DNA of 64,000 bases, taken from the NCBI GenBank assembly GCA_020160805.1, contig JAIUPO010000002.1, positions 62,001-126,000 of the forward strand, given 5' to 3'. Under the pieces are notes generated by a model. That model was given only the letters and a program-made list of their open reading frames with translations, ran no database searches and was not told the origin of the DNA. Positions 51,221 through 60,369 of the stretch are shown piece after piece. This stretch comes from Actinomycetota bacterium. Its GTDB lineage: Bacteria > Actinomycetota > Actinomycetes > Actinomycetales > Dermatophilaceae. Both the position numbers and the translations under genes were made by a program. Within the stretch, counting starts at the first letter, position 1. Every line of letters begins with the position of its first letter.

Positions 51221-54200
51221 GGGCGGGGCGGTCTCGGCGGTGTTCGTGGAGCGGACAGGCAGCGAGGGCTCATCCCCGCGCGGGCGGGGCGGTCTCGAGG
51301 CGCTCGCCCGTCGAAAGCACTTGCGTGGGCTCATCCCCGCGCGGGCGGGGCGGTCGCATCCGGGTCTTGGGCCCATGCCTGGGCGCGGGGCTCATCCCCG
51401 CGCGGGCGGGGCGGTCATGGGTCACCGATTTACGAGGGCCGCTGCAAGGGGCTCATCCCCGCGCGGGCGGGGCGGTCGTTACAAGGCGCACCTATAGCCA
51501 TAGGTGCTAGGGCTCATCCCCGCGCGGGCGGGGCGGTCCTGGAGTCCGAGGGCGCGGCGGACTCCGAGGAGGGCTCATCCCCGCGCGGGCGGGGCGGTCC
51601 CGGACGGGTGAGAGGTGTAGTGCGGTGGGTGGGGCTCATCCCCGCGCGGGCGGGGCGGTCTTTCACAGCGCCCACACCTCCCGCGTGCGCCCGGGCTCAT
51701 CCCCGCGCGGGCGGGGCGGTCACCAGCCAGGCGCGTGTCCGCGTTGGGCGGTGGGGCTCATCCCCGCGCGGGCGGGGCGGTCCGCACGTGATCTGTGCGG
51801 ACCAGCGGGCCTCGGGGCTCATCCCCGCGCGGGCGGGGCGGTCTCGTCGCTGCCGTACTCGCGGGAGAAGTGGTCGGGCTCATCCCCGCGCGGGCGGGGC
51901 GGTCACCTCCTTGGCGATCTCGCGCAGGTCGGCATAGGGCTCATCCCCGCGCGGGCGGGGCGGTCGGACTTCCTGCGCCCGATCATGCCCAGCCGCGGGG
52001 CTCATCCCCGCGCGGGCGGGGCGGTCGCCGAACCCCGACGCCGCGCGCTGCCGGACCAGGGCTCATCCCCGCGCGGGCGGGGCGGTCTTCAGCGGCTGGT
52101 CGAGCCGGTCGGCTAGCAGGGGCTCATCCCCGCGCGGGCGGGGCGGTCTGTCCGAACTTGCAAGCAGATTCGTGAGCATTGGGCTCATCCCCGCGCGGGC
52201 GGGGCGGTCGACGAGGACCTCGTCGGCAAGACCCGGGATGAGGGCTCATCCCCGCGCGGGCGGGGCGGTCGCCGTGCAGCAGGCCGCGAAGAAGCGTGCA
52301 CAGGGCTCATCCCCGCGCGGGCGGGGCGGTCAAATGAGCGACTCATAGCGGGCGAGCGCCTGAGGGCTCATCCCCGCGCGGGCGGGGCGGTCGCATTCCC
52401 ACCACGCGACTGGGTCAAGGGCGCGGGCTCATCCCCGCGCGGGCGGGGCGGTCCGGCCGTGTGGCGCTCCGGCATCACCGAGCGCGGGCTCATCCCCGCG
52501 CGGGCGGGGCGGTCGCGAGCACGGGGCTGGATGCCCAACAGCTCGGGGGCTCATCCCCGCGCGGGCGGGGCGGTCCCGGACGGGTGAGAGGTGTAGTGCG
52601 GTGGGTGGGGCTCATCCCCGCGCGGGCGGGGCGGTCTCCTTGGCGCGGTGCAGCTTCAGCCGCAGCACGGGCTCATCCCCGCGCGGGCGGGGCGGTCGGA
52701 CCGGCCGCCGCGTAACTCCGCGATGAACGGGGCTCATCCCCGCGCGGGCGGGGCGGTCATCAGATCTTCACGGGTCACCGTCAGTAGGTCGGGCTCATCC
52801 CCGCGCGGGCGGGGCGGTCGTACTTCATCCAGGTCGGAAAGACCGGTGCCCGGGCTCATCCCCGCGCGGGCGGGGCGGTCGTGACGCTCTGCACGAGGTC
52901 CCGCAGCGCGCCGGGCTCATCCCCGCGCGGGCGGGGCGGTCCGGATCGCGCCGAGCGCCTGACCGGTGTTGGCGGGCTCATCCCCGCGCGGGCGGGGCGG
53001 TCTCCTTCTCGAGCCACGACTTCGGCACGAAGGGGGGCTCATCCCCGCGCGGGCGGGGCGGTCCCTGCCCTCTGAAATAAACATTACCCTAGTCAGGGCT
53101 CATCCCCGCGCGGGCGGGGCGGTCGGTGGTCTCGTCGGTCTCGGGGTCGTACTGCGGGGCTCATCCCCGCGCGGGCGGGGCGGTCAACGCCTGGCGAGAC
53201 GGACGCCAGATGGCGCGGGGCTCATCCCCGCGCGGGCGGGGCGGTCGCGATCGTCTTGTAGCCCGACAGCGCGGTCAGGGGCTCATCCCCGCGCGGGCGG
53301 GGCGGTCGCGGCGAGCAGCACTTCCAGCACTCGGACGGCGGGCTCATCCCCGCGCGGGCGGGGCGGTCTGCCACCCTGACGACGTTGCGATCCGTGACCG
53401 GGGCTCATCCCCGCGCGGGCGGGGCGGTCACCGGCGCCGCTCCACGCGCATCGTTGAGACTGGGCTCATCCCCGCGCGGGCGGGGCGGTCACATCATCAA
53501 GGGTCTGGGATGCCTCGCGGAAGGGCTCATCCCCGCGCGGGCGGGGCGGTCCCGCCGCCCGCATCGACCTGAGCCCCGAGCAGGGGCTCATCCCCGCGCG
53601 GGCGGGGCGGTCCCCACCCACCCGGCGCCGCCACCGAAGTAGCGGGGCTCATCCCCGCGCGGGCGGGGCGGTCACATCCGAGAGCAGATGCGGGCCGCGA
53701 AAGAAGGGCTCATCCCCGCGCGGGCGGGGCGGTCAAAGCGGCGTTGTCCTCGTTGTGTCCGAAGTCGGGCTCATCCCCGCGCGGGCGGGGCGGTCCATTG
53801 ACGGCCTCCTCGTGCGGGGAAGTAGGTGGGCTCATCCCCGCGCGGGCGGGGCGGTCCCGGAAAGGGCGGCACCCCCCGCCTGAGCGCAGGGCTCATCCCC
53901 GCGCGGGCGGGGCGGTCAACCTCGGGAACAACGCCGCGAGGCCGTGGTGGGGCTCATCCCCGCGCGGGCGGGGCGGTCCGGTCTCGCTTGGTTCCGTTCG
54001 CGCGGCGCGGGGGCTCATCCCCGCGCGGGCGGGGCGGTCCGCAAGCACGTCTTCTCGGCCATGCCTTGGAAGGGCTCATCCCCGCGCGGGCGGGGCGGTC
54101 GGCGTCATCGCTCAGGTGGACCGGGGCGCGTCGGGCTCATCCCCGCGCGGGCGGGGCGGTCGGTCACGTCGAGACGCTGGTAGGGGTAGGGGCGGGCTCA

Positions 54201-55810
54201 TCCCCGCGCGGGCGGGGCGGTCCCGAGGCTCGCCGCGGGGGTCGAGGTGGAGACGGGCTCATCCCCGCGCGGGCGGGGCGGTCGCGTTCAGCTCGGGGAA
54301 CTTGGCGTTCGGGTCGGGCTCATCCCCGCGCGGGCGGGGCGGTCGCCCACTGGTGGGCGATGGATCGGTAGCCAGAGGGCTCATCCCCGCGCGGGCGGGG
54401 CGGTCTGCCCACCAGTGCCGAGGTCTTGCTGGACGCGGGGCTCATCCCCGCGCGGGCGGGGCGGTCTCCAGGTCTCCGAGATAGCCCGAATGTTCGGCGG
54501 GCTCATCCCCGCGCGGGCGGGGCGGTCATCATCATCGACGACGCGGGCGGGATACTCACGGGCTCATCCCCGCGCGGGCGGGGCGGTCGACACAAGGCAC
54601 ACTGAGCACGTCCCAAATCAGGGCTCATCCCCGCGCGGGCGGGGCGGTCCCGTCCGGGCCGATTGCGTTGGGGCCGAAGGAGGGCTCATCCCCGCGCGGG
54701 CGGGGCGGTCTTCGCGCCGTCGCTGACAGCCGACCAGGCGCCGGGCTCATCCCCGCGCGGGCGGGGCGGTCGCCCGCTCCGGCGGCGTCGCCGGCGTGAA
54801 ACGGGGCTCATCCCCGCGCGGGCGGGGCGGTCTGCTGCCTCGATCAGGCCGATGACGGCGGCGGGGGCTCATCCCCGCGCGGGCGGGGCGGTCGCCTTCG
54901 CCGGCCAGCCGAGCACGACCGCAACGGGCTCATCCCCGCGCGGGCGGGGCGGTCAGCAGCATCAGCACGGACCCGCGCATCCCGACGGGCTCATCCCCGC
55001 GCGGGCGGGGCGGTCAGGTTGGCGGCGACAAGGCGTCGAAGACGTGGGGGCTCATCCCCGCGCGGGCGGGGCGGTCGCCTGGGCCGTCCGCAGTTCGACA
55101 TCGATCTTGGGCTCATCCCCGCGCGGGCGGGGCGGTCCTGACTTGCATAGACCTACTGACTAGGGTAATGGGCTCATCCCCGCGCGGGCGGGGCGGTCTG
55201 CGTAAGCGTTAAGGCTCATCGTGAACCGCCGGGCTCATCCCCGCGCGGGCGGGGCGGTCCCTGGAGTCCGAGGGCGCGGCGGACTCTGAGGAGGGCTCAT
55301 CCCCGCGCGGGCGGGGCGGTCGAGGCGATCACGGCCGCCCAGCGCCGCGCGATGGGCTCATCCCCGCGCGGGCGGGGCGGTCCCCTGCTCGTCGGCATAC
55401 GGCGAGGCGGCGACGGGCTCATCCCCGCGCGGGCGGGGCGGTCATCGTGCGGCCCTCGATCACGCCGGATACTGAGGGCTCATCCCCGCGCGGGCGGGGC
55501 GGTCGAAGGCGATCACCCTCGGGGCGCGCAGCGTCGAGGGCTCATCCCCGCGCGGGCGGGGCGGTCCATCCGATCGGGGATGCAATACATGGCGCCCGGG
55601 GCTCATCCCCGCGCGGGCGGGGCGGTCATCTGGGGTGACGTAGGGGCCGATGACGTTCGGGGCTCATCCCCGCGCGGGCGGGGCGGTCGTGGTCCCGGCC
55701 TTCATGCTCGCGTTGACCGGGGGCTCATCCCCGCGCGGGCGGGGCGGTCACGCTGACCGCGCATGCGTCGATGCCGGGCGTGGGCTCATCCCCGCGCGGG
55801 CGGGGCGGTC
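51221..55810 (-). CRISPR. type I-E CRISPR array, 75 intact repeats plus one truncated repeat
   Basis: A 29-bp repeat recurs every 61 bp (62 for two units). On the plus strand it begins GGGCTCATCCCC and ends GGGCGGGGCGGTC; on the transcribed minus strand it ends GGGGATGAGCCC, matching the I-E layout (8-nt handle ATGAGCCC, stem CCCCGC/GCGGGG). First intact repeat 51266-51294, last 55782-55810; I count 75 repeats and 75 spacers. Spacers are 32 nt, except 33 nt at 55260-55292 and 55505-55537. The repeats look identical, so the array is not decaying internally. The leader-distal end keeps only 13 nt of a repeat (51221-51233), cut by the IS21 element. Direction follows from the repeat polarity and the cas genes on the right. 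Confidence 0.98.
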
Positions 55811-55860
55811 ACATGCTGACCAGGGCTAATAGTGCCACAGTCCAGGTTTCAGCATCACTT
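55811..55860 (-). promoter_or_regulatory. CRISPR leader (short, overlapping the end of cas2)
   Basis: Only 44 bp separate the newest repeat (55810) from the cas2 stop (55855). The stretch is clearly AT-richer than the surroundings and includes CACTATTAG on the minus strand, a possible -10 region. The functional leader must extend into the 3' end of cas2, or be very short. Confidence 0.6.
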
Positions 55861-56199
55861 TCTGCTGCGACGGTACCTGCTCGCGTTGCTCCAACCTGAG
55901 CGCATCCCTGAGTACCGAGCCGAAGGAGCGCTTGGTCGCCGGATCAGTTGCACGCCATCGAAATCCACTGGCTCCCAGTCATGACGATGAACGCGGAAAT
56001 AGAGGCGCTGCTCACCTCTGGCGGATTCGATCATGATGGCCCGCCCGTCCTTGCATAGCTCGACGACCCGCTCCCACAGTTCGTCGCGAACACGGCGGGT
56101 CAGGTGCCCGACATACACGCCTGGTGAGATCTCCAGGAGCCAGCGGGTCAAATGGCCGCGCAGACCGGCAGGCACGGCCGTGACGACGAGGACTACCAC
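55855..56199 (-). CDS. cas2: CRISPR adaptation protein Cas2, type I-E
   Basis: A 114-aa protein of the Cas2e group that bridges two Cas1 dimers in the spacer integrase. VVLVVTAVPAGLRGHLTRWL at the start and GVYVGHLTRRVRDELWERVV are the Cas2e signature. The GTG start at 56199 overlaps the end of cas1 by seven bases. The C-terminal 20 residues (SGMRSGWSNASRYRRSRK) are basic and lie over the likely leader. Confidence 0.92.
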   Translation of the reverse strand: MVVLVVTAVPAGLRGHLTRWLLEISPGVYVGHLTRRVRDELWERVVELCKDGRAIMIESARGEQRLYFRVHRHDWEPVDFDGVQLIRRPSAPSARYSGMRSGWSNASRYRRSRK

Positions 56200-57149
56200 G
56201 GAGCTTCTTCGGAGTGATTTTGGCCGCCAACCACGCGGTCGCCCTTGCGATCCCATAGGTAGATGACGTCCCAGTCGGGGGCATCCTCGATCGCATCGGT
56301 CTCAGAGTCGGTGAGGAGGCGTCGTACGTCGCGGGCGCAGCGGGCAAGCAGATCGCGTTCGACAATGAGATCACGGACGAGTCGGCGGGTTTCCGACGGT
56401 ATGTCGTCCAAGTCGTGCTCCCCGGCGACCTTGAAGGCGGCAGGAATCGCAACCTCTGCCTTGTAGAGGTCCGCAACATCGAAGACGAACGAACGTGCGT
56501 GACCGGTATGGACGAATCCGAGCCCAGCCGCGCACCCAAGAGCAACGATGACGGCGTGGCACACGCCATACAAGCTGGTCGTGGCCGCCGACAAAGCCAT
56601 GTTGACGGGGTCGGACCCAGCGAAGTCGTCCGGACGATAATCACGCCGCTTCCACTCGACACCGTACTCCTGGGCCGCATCTTTATATGCCTGGCGCACG
56701 CGGGCTCCCTCACGCCCGCGAAGCTGCTGCATCGTCAATCCTGAGACGTCCTCACCCGGGAAGCGCATTGCGTACATGTCGCGGGCGACCCTCAGGCGCG
56801 AACTTTGATTGCTGACCAGCGTCGCTTGCGCCTCCAGTAGTCGCGACGAATTCGTCAAAGTTCGGCCGTGTGCGTAATAGCGCACGCCCTGCTCACCGAC
56901 CCAGACGCACGTTGCACCGCTTTCGGCCATCAGGACCATCGCCTGATGTGTGACATTGGTGCCCGGACCGAGCAGGAGAGCGCCAATGGTCGCCGCAGGC
57001 ACATGCACGACTCCGCGCTCGTCCGTCACGGTCAGTGCGTTTGAGTCCCGATGGAGGACGCATCGCTCGACATATAGAAAGCTGAGCCGGTCCTGAGCAC
57101 GCTGCAGCTGCGAGATGCCGACCGGGGGCGGTCCCGGGATGGGTTTCAT
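56193..57149 (-). CDS. cas1: CRISPR adaptation integrase Cas1, type I-E
   Basis: Integrase nuclease of 318 aa. Beta-strand N-terminal domain (RLSFLYVERCVLHRDSNALT), then the helical catalytic domain with the metal ligands in LRGREGARVRQAY (Glu), GFVHTGHARSFVFDVADLYK (His and Asp). Length and motifs are complete. The ATG at 57149 is chosen because ATGA overlaps the cas6e stop; an ATG at 57182 would overlap by 37 bases. Confidence 0.95.
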   Translation of the reverse strand: MKPIPGPPPVGISQLQRAQDRLSFLYVERCVLHRDSNALTVTDERGVVHVPAATIGALLLGPGTNVTHQAMVLMAESGATCVWVGEQGVRYYAHGRTLTNSSRLLEAQATLVSNQSSRLRVARDMYAMRFPGEDVSGLTMQQLRGREGARVRQAYKDAAQEYGVEWKRRDYRPDDFAGSDPVNMALSAATTSLYGVCHAVIVALGCAAGLGFVHTGHARSFVFDVADLYKAEVAIPAAFKVAGEHDLDDIPSETRRLVRDLIVERDLLARCARDVRRLLTDSETDAIEDAPDWDVIYLWDRKGDRVVGGQNHSEEAPW

Positions 57150-57838
57150 CGCGGCGGTGGCGCCAAGGTCATCAAACCGCACCCATACGCCTTGGCCCGA
57201 CCCATGCCGAGAGTAAGCGCCGACCTCAGGGCCTCGGGGTCCGTTACTGTCAATACCCCCTTGAATGTTGCTCTCGTCAACGACACCGATGCCCGACGGC
57301 CAGCTTCTGAGGGATCCTGGCGTCCAAATGAGGCCGTATGCCGCTCGCGCACTTCCGTCTCAACGCCGAAGTTGTCGTCGGCCGGCAGGGAGAACCCCCA
57401 GGTATGGGAGTGCTTCGCCAACCACGCTTGTTGCTGACCTACCGTCAAGTGGGGAGAAACCTTGCCGCGGCGCGTTACCGACGCGCTGTCCCTGGCAAGC
57501 ACACGCACTGGATTGGCCGTAAGTCGATAGGACCACGATTGGCCATCGTCGATGTTCGCCAAGAAAGCCGCGTAATTCGTTGTGTCCCAACTGATTTGCG
57601 TTGGCCAACCGGCTTGCTCCAATAGGCCGGTGAAGTCGGGTCGCGAGGGAGAGACCACATAGAGCTGCAAGTCGTGGCTTGCGTAGTTGTCAAGCCTCCA
57701 GAGCACACGGCCGGCAGGATTGGAGCTTGATTCGGGGTGATGGGACCCCATAACGGCTGCGTGCATCGCCTGGGGGGAGCCGACGAGGCGCCGTGCGTCT
57801 CGGCGGGTGGGATTCAAACGAAGGCGCGAAAGGTACAT
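57146..57838 (-). CDS. cas6e: crRNA-processing endonuclease Cas6e
   Basis: A 230-aa double-ferredoxin-fold RNase that cuts the repeat hairpin and stays on the 3' end of the crRNA in Cascade. The likely catalytic histidine is in SPQAMHAAVMGSHH (about residue 26). The C-terminal glycine-rich loop LGMGRAKAYGCGLMTL is diagnostic. Start ATG 57838 overlaps the cas5 stop (TGATG). Confidence 0.92.
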   Translation of the reverse strand: MYLSRLRLNPTRRDARRLVGSPQAMHAAVMGSHHPESSSNPAGRVLWRLDNYASHDLQLYVVSPSRPDFTGLLEQAGWPTQISWDTTNYAAFLANIDDGQSWSYRLTANPVRVLARDSASVTRRGKVSPHLTVGQQQAWLAKHSHTWGFSLPADDNFGVETEVRERHTASFGRQDPSEAGRRASVSLTRATFKGVLTVTDPEALRSALTLGMGRAKAYGCGLMTLAPPPR

Positions 57839-58596
57839 CAGGAGCTTCCCTCTGACGACACGACGAGAGCCGCCGCGAAGAAGTCCGGGTCGTCAGACGA
57901 TTGCCTACTCAAGTCGTTGTCCTTCTGCACTTCGAAACGGATTACGTCCCGCCAGCCGTACTTTCGTCGGACCGGATCAAAGCTCACCGGTACATCCCGG
58001 CTGGTGTAGGTGTCCCCGCGGCTATCCGGATCGGTGACGGCCTGACGGTCTATGGCGACGGGAAGCGACACCGTGCGCCCGAGGCCCCGCATGTGCTGCT
58101 TGCTGGCGAGCCAAGGGTGCTCAATCAGGGTTTCTAGAAGGTCGCCCTCGTGCAGGGCAATTCGCTTTTCTTCGTCCCGCCACGCAATGAGACGCCAGTG
58201 CGGTGGACATGAGCGTCGGCCGAGATACAGCGGAAAGGTCGGCCTCAGCAGCGCCTCCACGATCCCCGCGAGGAGCTCGGGATCACCCTCGATACCGGCG
58301 AGGAACACGGCATCGCTGAGGTAGAAGCGCTCCGACAGCGGCATGACTGCGCCATCCGTCAGTCGAATGGCCGTCTGGAAGTCGCGAAGGAGGCCACCTG
58401 GCTGGTCGGTTCGGACGCCAAAACGCAATTGCAGCAGGTCCTCGATCGGGTCGGTGCGGCGACGACCCTGCGCAGCCGCGATCATGCCGAGTACCCCGCT
58501 CTTGGTTGGCTCGGAGCGCGTCTCCCGCCGAGTGAAACGGCTGGAGTCACCCCATGCCTGCAGCGGGCCCGCCAGGCGGAGGAGCAGCGTGCTCAT
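57838..58596 (-). CDS. cas5: Cascade subunit Cas5e
   Basis: A 252-aa RAMP protein that caps the 5' handle of the crRNA. LLLRLAGPLQAWGDSSRFTR at the N-terminus and ETRSEPTKSGVLGMIAAAQG are the Cas5e signature; RQAVTDPDSRGDTYTSRDVP is the typical later block. ATG overlaps the end of cas7 by four bases. Confidence 0.93.
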   Translation of the reverse strand: MSTLLLRLAGPLQAWGDSSRFTRRETRSEPTKSGVLGMIAAAQGRRRTDPIEDLLQLRFGVRTDQPGGLLRDFQTAIRLTDGAVMPLSERFYLSDAVFLAGIEGDPELLAGIVEALLRPTFPLYLGRRSCPPHWRLIAWRDEEKRIALHEGDLLETLIEHPWLASKQHMRGLGRTVSLPVAIDRQAVTDPDSRGDTYTSRDVPVSFDPVRRKYGWRDVIRFEVQKDNDLSRQSSDDPDFFAAALVVSSEGSS

Positions 58597-59726
58597 GAGC
58601 CCGCTGAGTCCAAGCTCGCGCGCACGGTATCGCCAACCGCATGCACAAGCGTGGCGAGAGGCATCGATGAGGCGATGGTGTCCATGGCTTCAGTTCGATC
58701 GCCCTTGCGCGCCAAGAACGATGCGCTCGGCGCACCCAGGAATGCTGCGACGTCCTGGTACTCCTTGGCCAAGCGCTCAGCGGACCCGCGGACGAACCCG
58801 CCTCCGCTGACTACCGGCTCCTCGAATGCCCCCACCAGACTGACCGGCTGGTCTTCCCGAACACAAACAAGCACCGCATCGGGAACGGTCCGGTTGGCGA
58901 ACGTGTTTTGCTTGCCGGTTGGCATACTCGTCGCGAAGCTGTCAACGAATGCCTCGACTGCTCGCACCGTTGCCGCTGCGTCTCCGAGGTTTGCCAAGAG
59001 TCCCTCGACGTCGACCGTCGCAAAGCGGTAGAGCGTTGAAGAGGAAAACTCGATGGTTCCGATCATTCCGGCACCCGTCTCCTCCTCGACCTTCTGATCG
59101 TCCACCGCGGTGTAGTAGTCCTGTTCGGGTGTGACCGCGTGGGTTGAGAGTGCGTGCGCGACTTGGACGGCAGCATCGACGTTGAGATCCGCGGCGTCAG
59201 CAACCATTCGACCGAATAGGGCAACGTCGATTCCGTGTTCCTGGTCCGCTGCCTCGGCGGCCTCACGCTTCGTCACCTTCTCCCCGGCGGAAAGAGCAAG
59301 GGCAGCAAGGCGGTCGAGTTGCCTGTTGCTCCAGAAGACGAGGTATTGCGTGGTGCCGAGGTGTGTGCGGCTGGGCTCACCAGCGTCGATCGCTTTCTGT
59401 TGCGTCTTCGACTTCTTCTCATCGACGCTCATGCCCAAGGCCTTGATGATCGTCGTGGCTTTCTGCGCGGCCACCTCGCTCGTGACCGACTCGTCTTTGG
59501 CCTGCATCCGGTCAACGAGCAGTTCGAGCGCACGCTTAGTTCGGACACCCAGTTCGGAGGCGTCGAGCTTGGCCTTGTACGACTTCCGGACAGCGCGCTT
59601 CCACGCCTGGCTGCTCACTCGGGCGCGCGTGACGCCGCCATACGTCGCGGTCTTGGGGCTGCCGGTGTCGTCGCGATTGAGGTTGCTCGGGGGAACGGAC
59701 TGAAGGATGTGAATGTCAACGAACAT
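58593..59726 (-). CDS. cas7: Cascade backbone subunit Cas7e (Cse4/CasC)
   Basis: A 377-aa RAMP protein of which six copies hold the crRNA spacer. MFVDIHILQSVPPSNLNRDD and GVTRARVSSQAWKRAVRKSY are the Cas7e signature; further blocks include FGRMVADAADLNVDAAVQVA and MIGTIEFSSSTLYRFATVDV. The ATG at 59726 is preferred, with a GTG at 59738 as alternative. Either overlaps the end of cse2. Confidence 0.95.
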   Translation of the reverse strand: MFVDIHILQSVPPSNLNRDDTGSPKTATYGGVTRARVSSQAWKRAVRKSYKAKLDASELGVRTKRALELLVDRMQAKDESVTSEVAAQKATTIIKALGMSVDEKKSKTQQKAIDAGEPSRTHLGTTQYLVFWSNRQLDRLAALALSAGEKVTKREAAEAADQEHGIDVALFGRMVADAADLNVDAAVQVAHALSTHAVTPEQDYYTAVDDQKVEEETGAGMIGTIEFSSSTLYRFATVDVEGLLANLGDAAATVRAVEAFVDSFATSMPTGKQNTFANRTVPDAVLVCVREDQPVSLVGAFEEPVVSGGGFVRGSAERLAKEYQDVAAFLGAPSASFLARKGDRTEAMDTIASSMPLATLVHAVGDTVRASLDSAGS

Positions 59727-60369
59727 TTGCGTTCTCACTTTCGGCGGAGGTGATTTGTTGAGGCGAGAAGTTGTGGAAGCTTCTGCCCCAGCGGAGGCGC
59801 ACGATGCGCATCCCGTCGGGCTGCTGAGCGCGATAGAGATCTTGTGCGAGCAGGCCGTAGTCCAGCGCGATATCGGAACTTCGCAGCAGAGTGATCAACC
59901 CGCGAAGGTGGCGCACCAACTGGTTATATGACGAAGCCTTGGCACAGGTATGGAAGCGCGCGATGATCGCAGCGTCCGTCGGATCGTCTGGCTTCTGCGT
60001 GATCGCGACCTCACGGACCGCTTGACCTACGCGCTTCTTGGGCTTGTGAGCCGGACCTTTGGCCGACTGCGCATGGATCGCGTAGAGGACAAGTGCACTG
60101 TGGACGGCTCGTTCTACGGCATTCGGCGTGTCGGCAGCGCCTTGGAGTTCGCCGGGAATCGACGACAGCGTGAGGTTCCAAGCGCGCACATCACTGACTG
60201 GATCGGCCGTATCGAGCTGGCGCAACTGGGCCAGGTTGGCGCGCGCTCGGGCGCTAAAGCCGGGATGCTCAGAAGTCGCTCCTGCATATAGCTCCTGCAC
60301 TCGCGTCGCGACGATCGTGCCGACCTGGCGCTCAGGAGACTGTCTGGGCGTGTCCGTCATGGTCATCAC
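59716..60369 (-). CDS. cse2: Cascade small subunit Cse2 (Cas11e)
   Basis: A 217-aa helical protein. Blocks such as RANLAQLRQLDTADPVSDVR, ERAVHSALVLYAIHAQSAKG and VRHLRGLITLLRSSDIALDY, ending in RIVRLRWGRSFHN, match Cse2. Two copies form the belly of Cascade. Start GTG 60369 or ATG 60366, with AGAGGA just upstream inside cas8e. Confidence 0.93.
   Translation of the reverse strand: MMTMTDTPRQSPERQVGTIVATRVQELYAGATSEHPGFSARARANLAQLRQLDTADPVSDVRAWNLTLSSIPGELQGAADTPNAVERAVHSALVLYAIHAQSAKGPAHKPKKRVGQAVREVAITQKPDDPTDAAIIARFHTCAKASSYNQLVRHLRGLITLLRSSDIALDYGLLAQDLYRAQQPDGMRIVRLRWGRSFHNFSPQQITSAESENANVR

Noticed and set aside
54346-54438. Neighbouring spacers sharing CACTGGTGGGC in opposite orientation
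   Set aside because: Only 11 nt match and the next bases disagree; with about 2800 spacer pairs such a match is expected by chance, unlike the 13-nt end-to-end match reported above.
55199-55230. GGCTCATC inside a spacer, resembling the repeat
   Set aside because: Only eight bases agree and the rest is unrelated, so it is not a degenerate repeat.
51054-55756. Long open frames across the CRISPR array encoding repeated RAHPRAGGAV- or SSPRGRGG-like peptides
   Set aside because: They are translations of the 29-bp repeat in plus-strand frames; the 61-bp period and random spacers show an array, not a repetitive protein.
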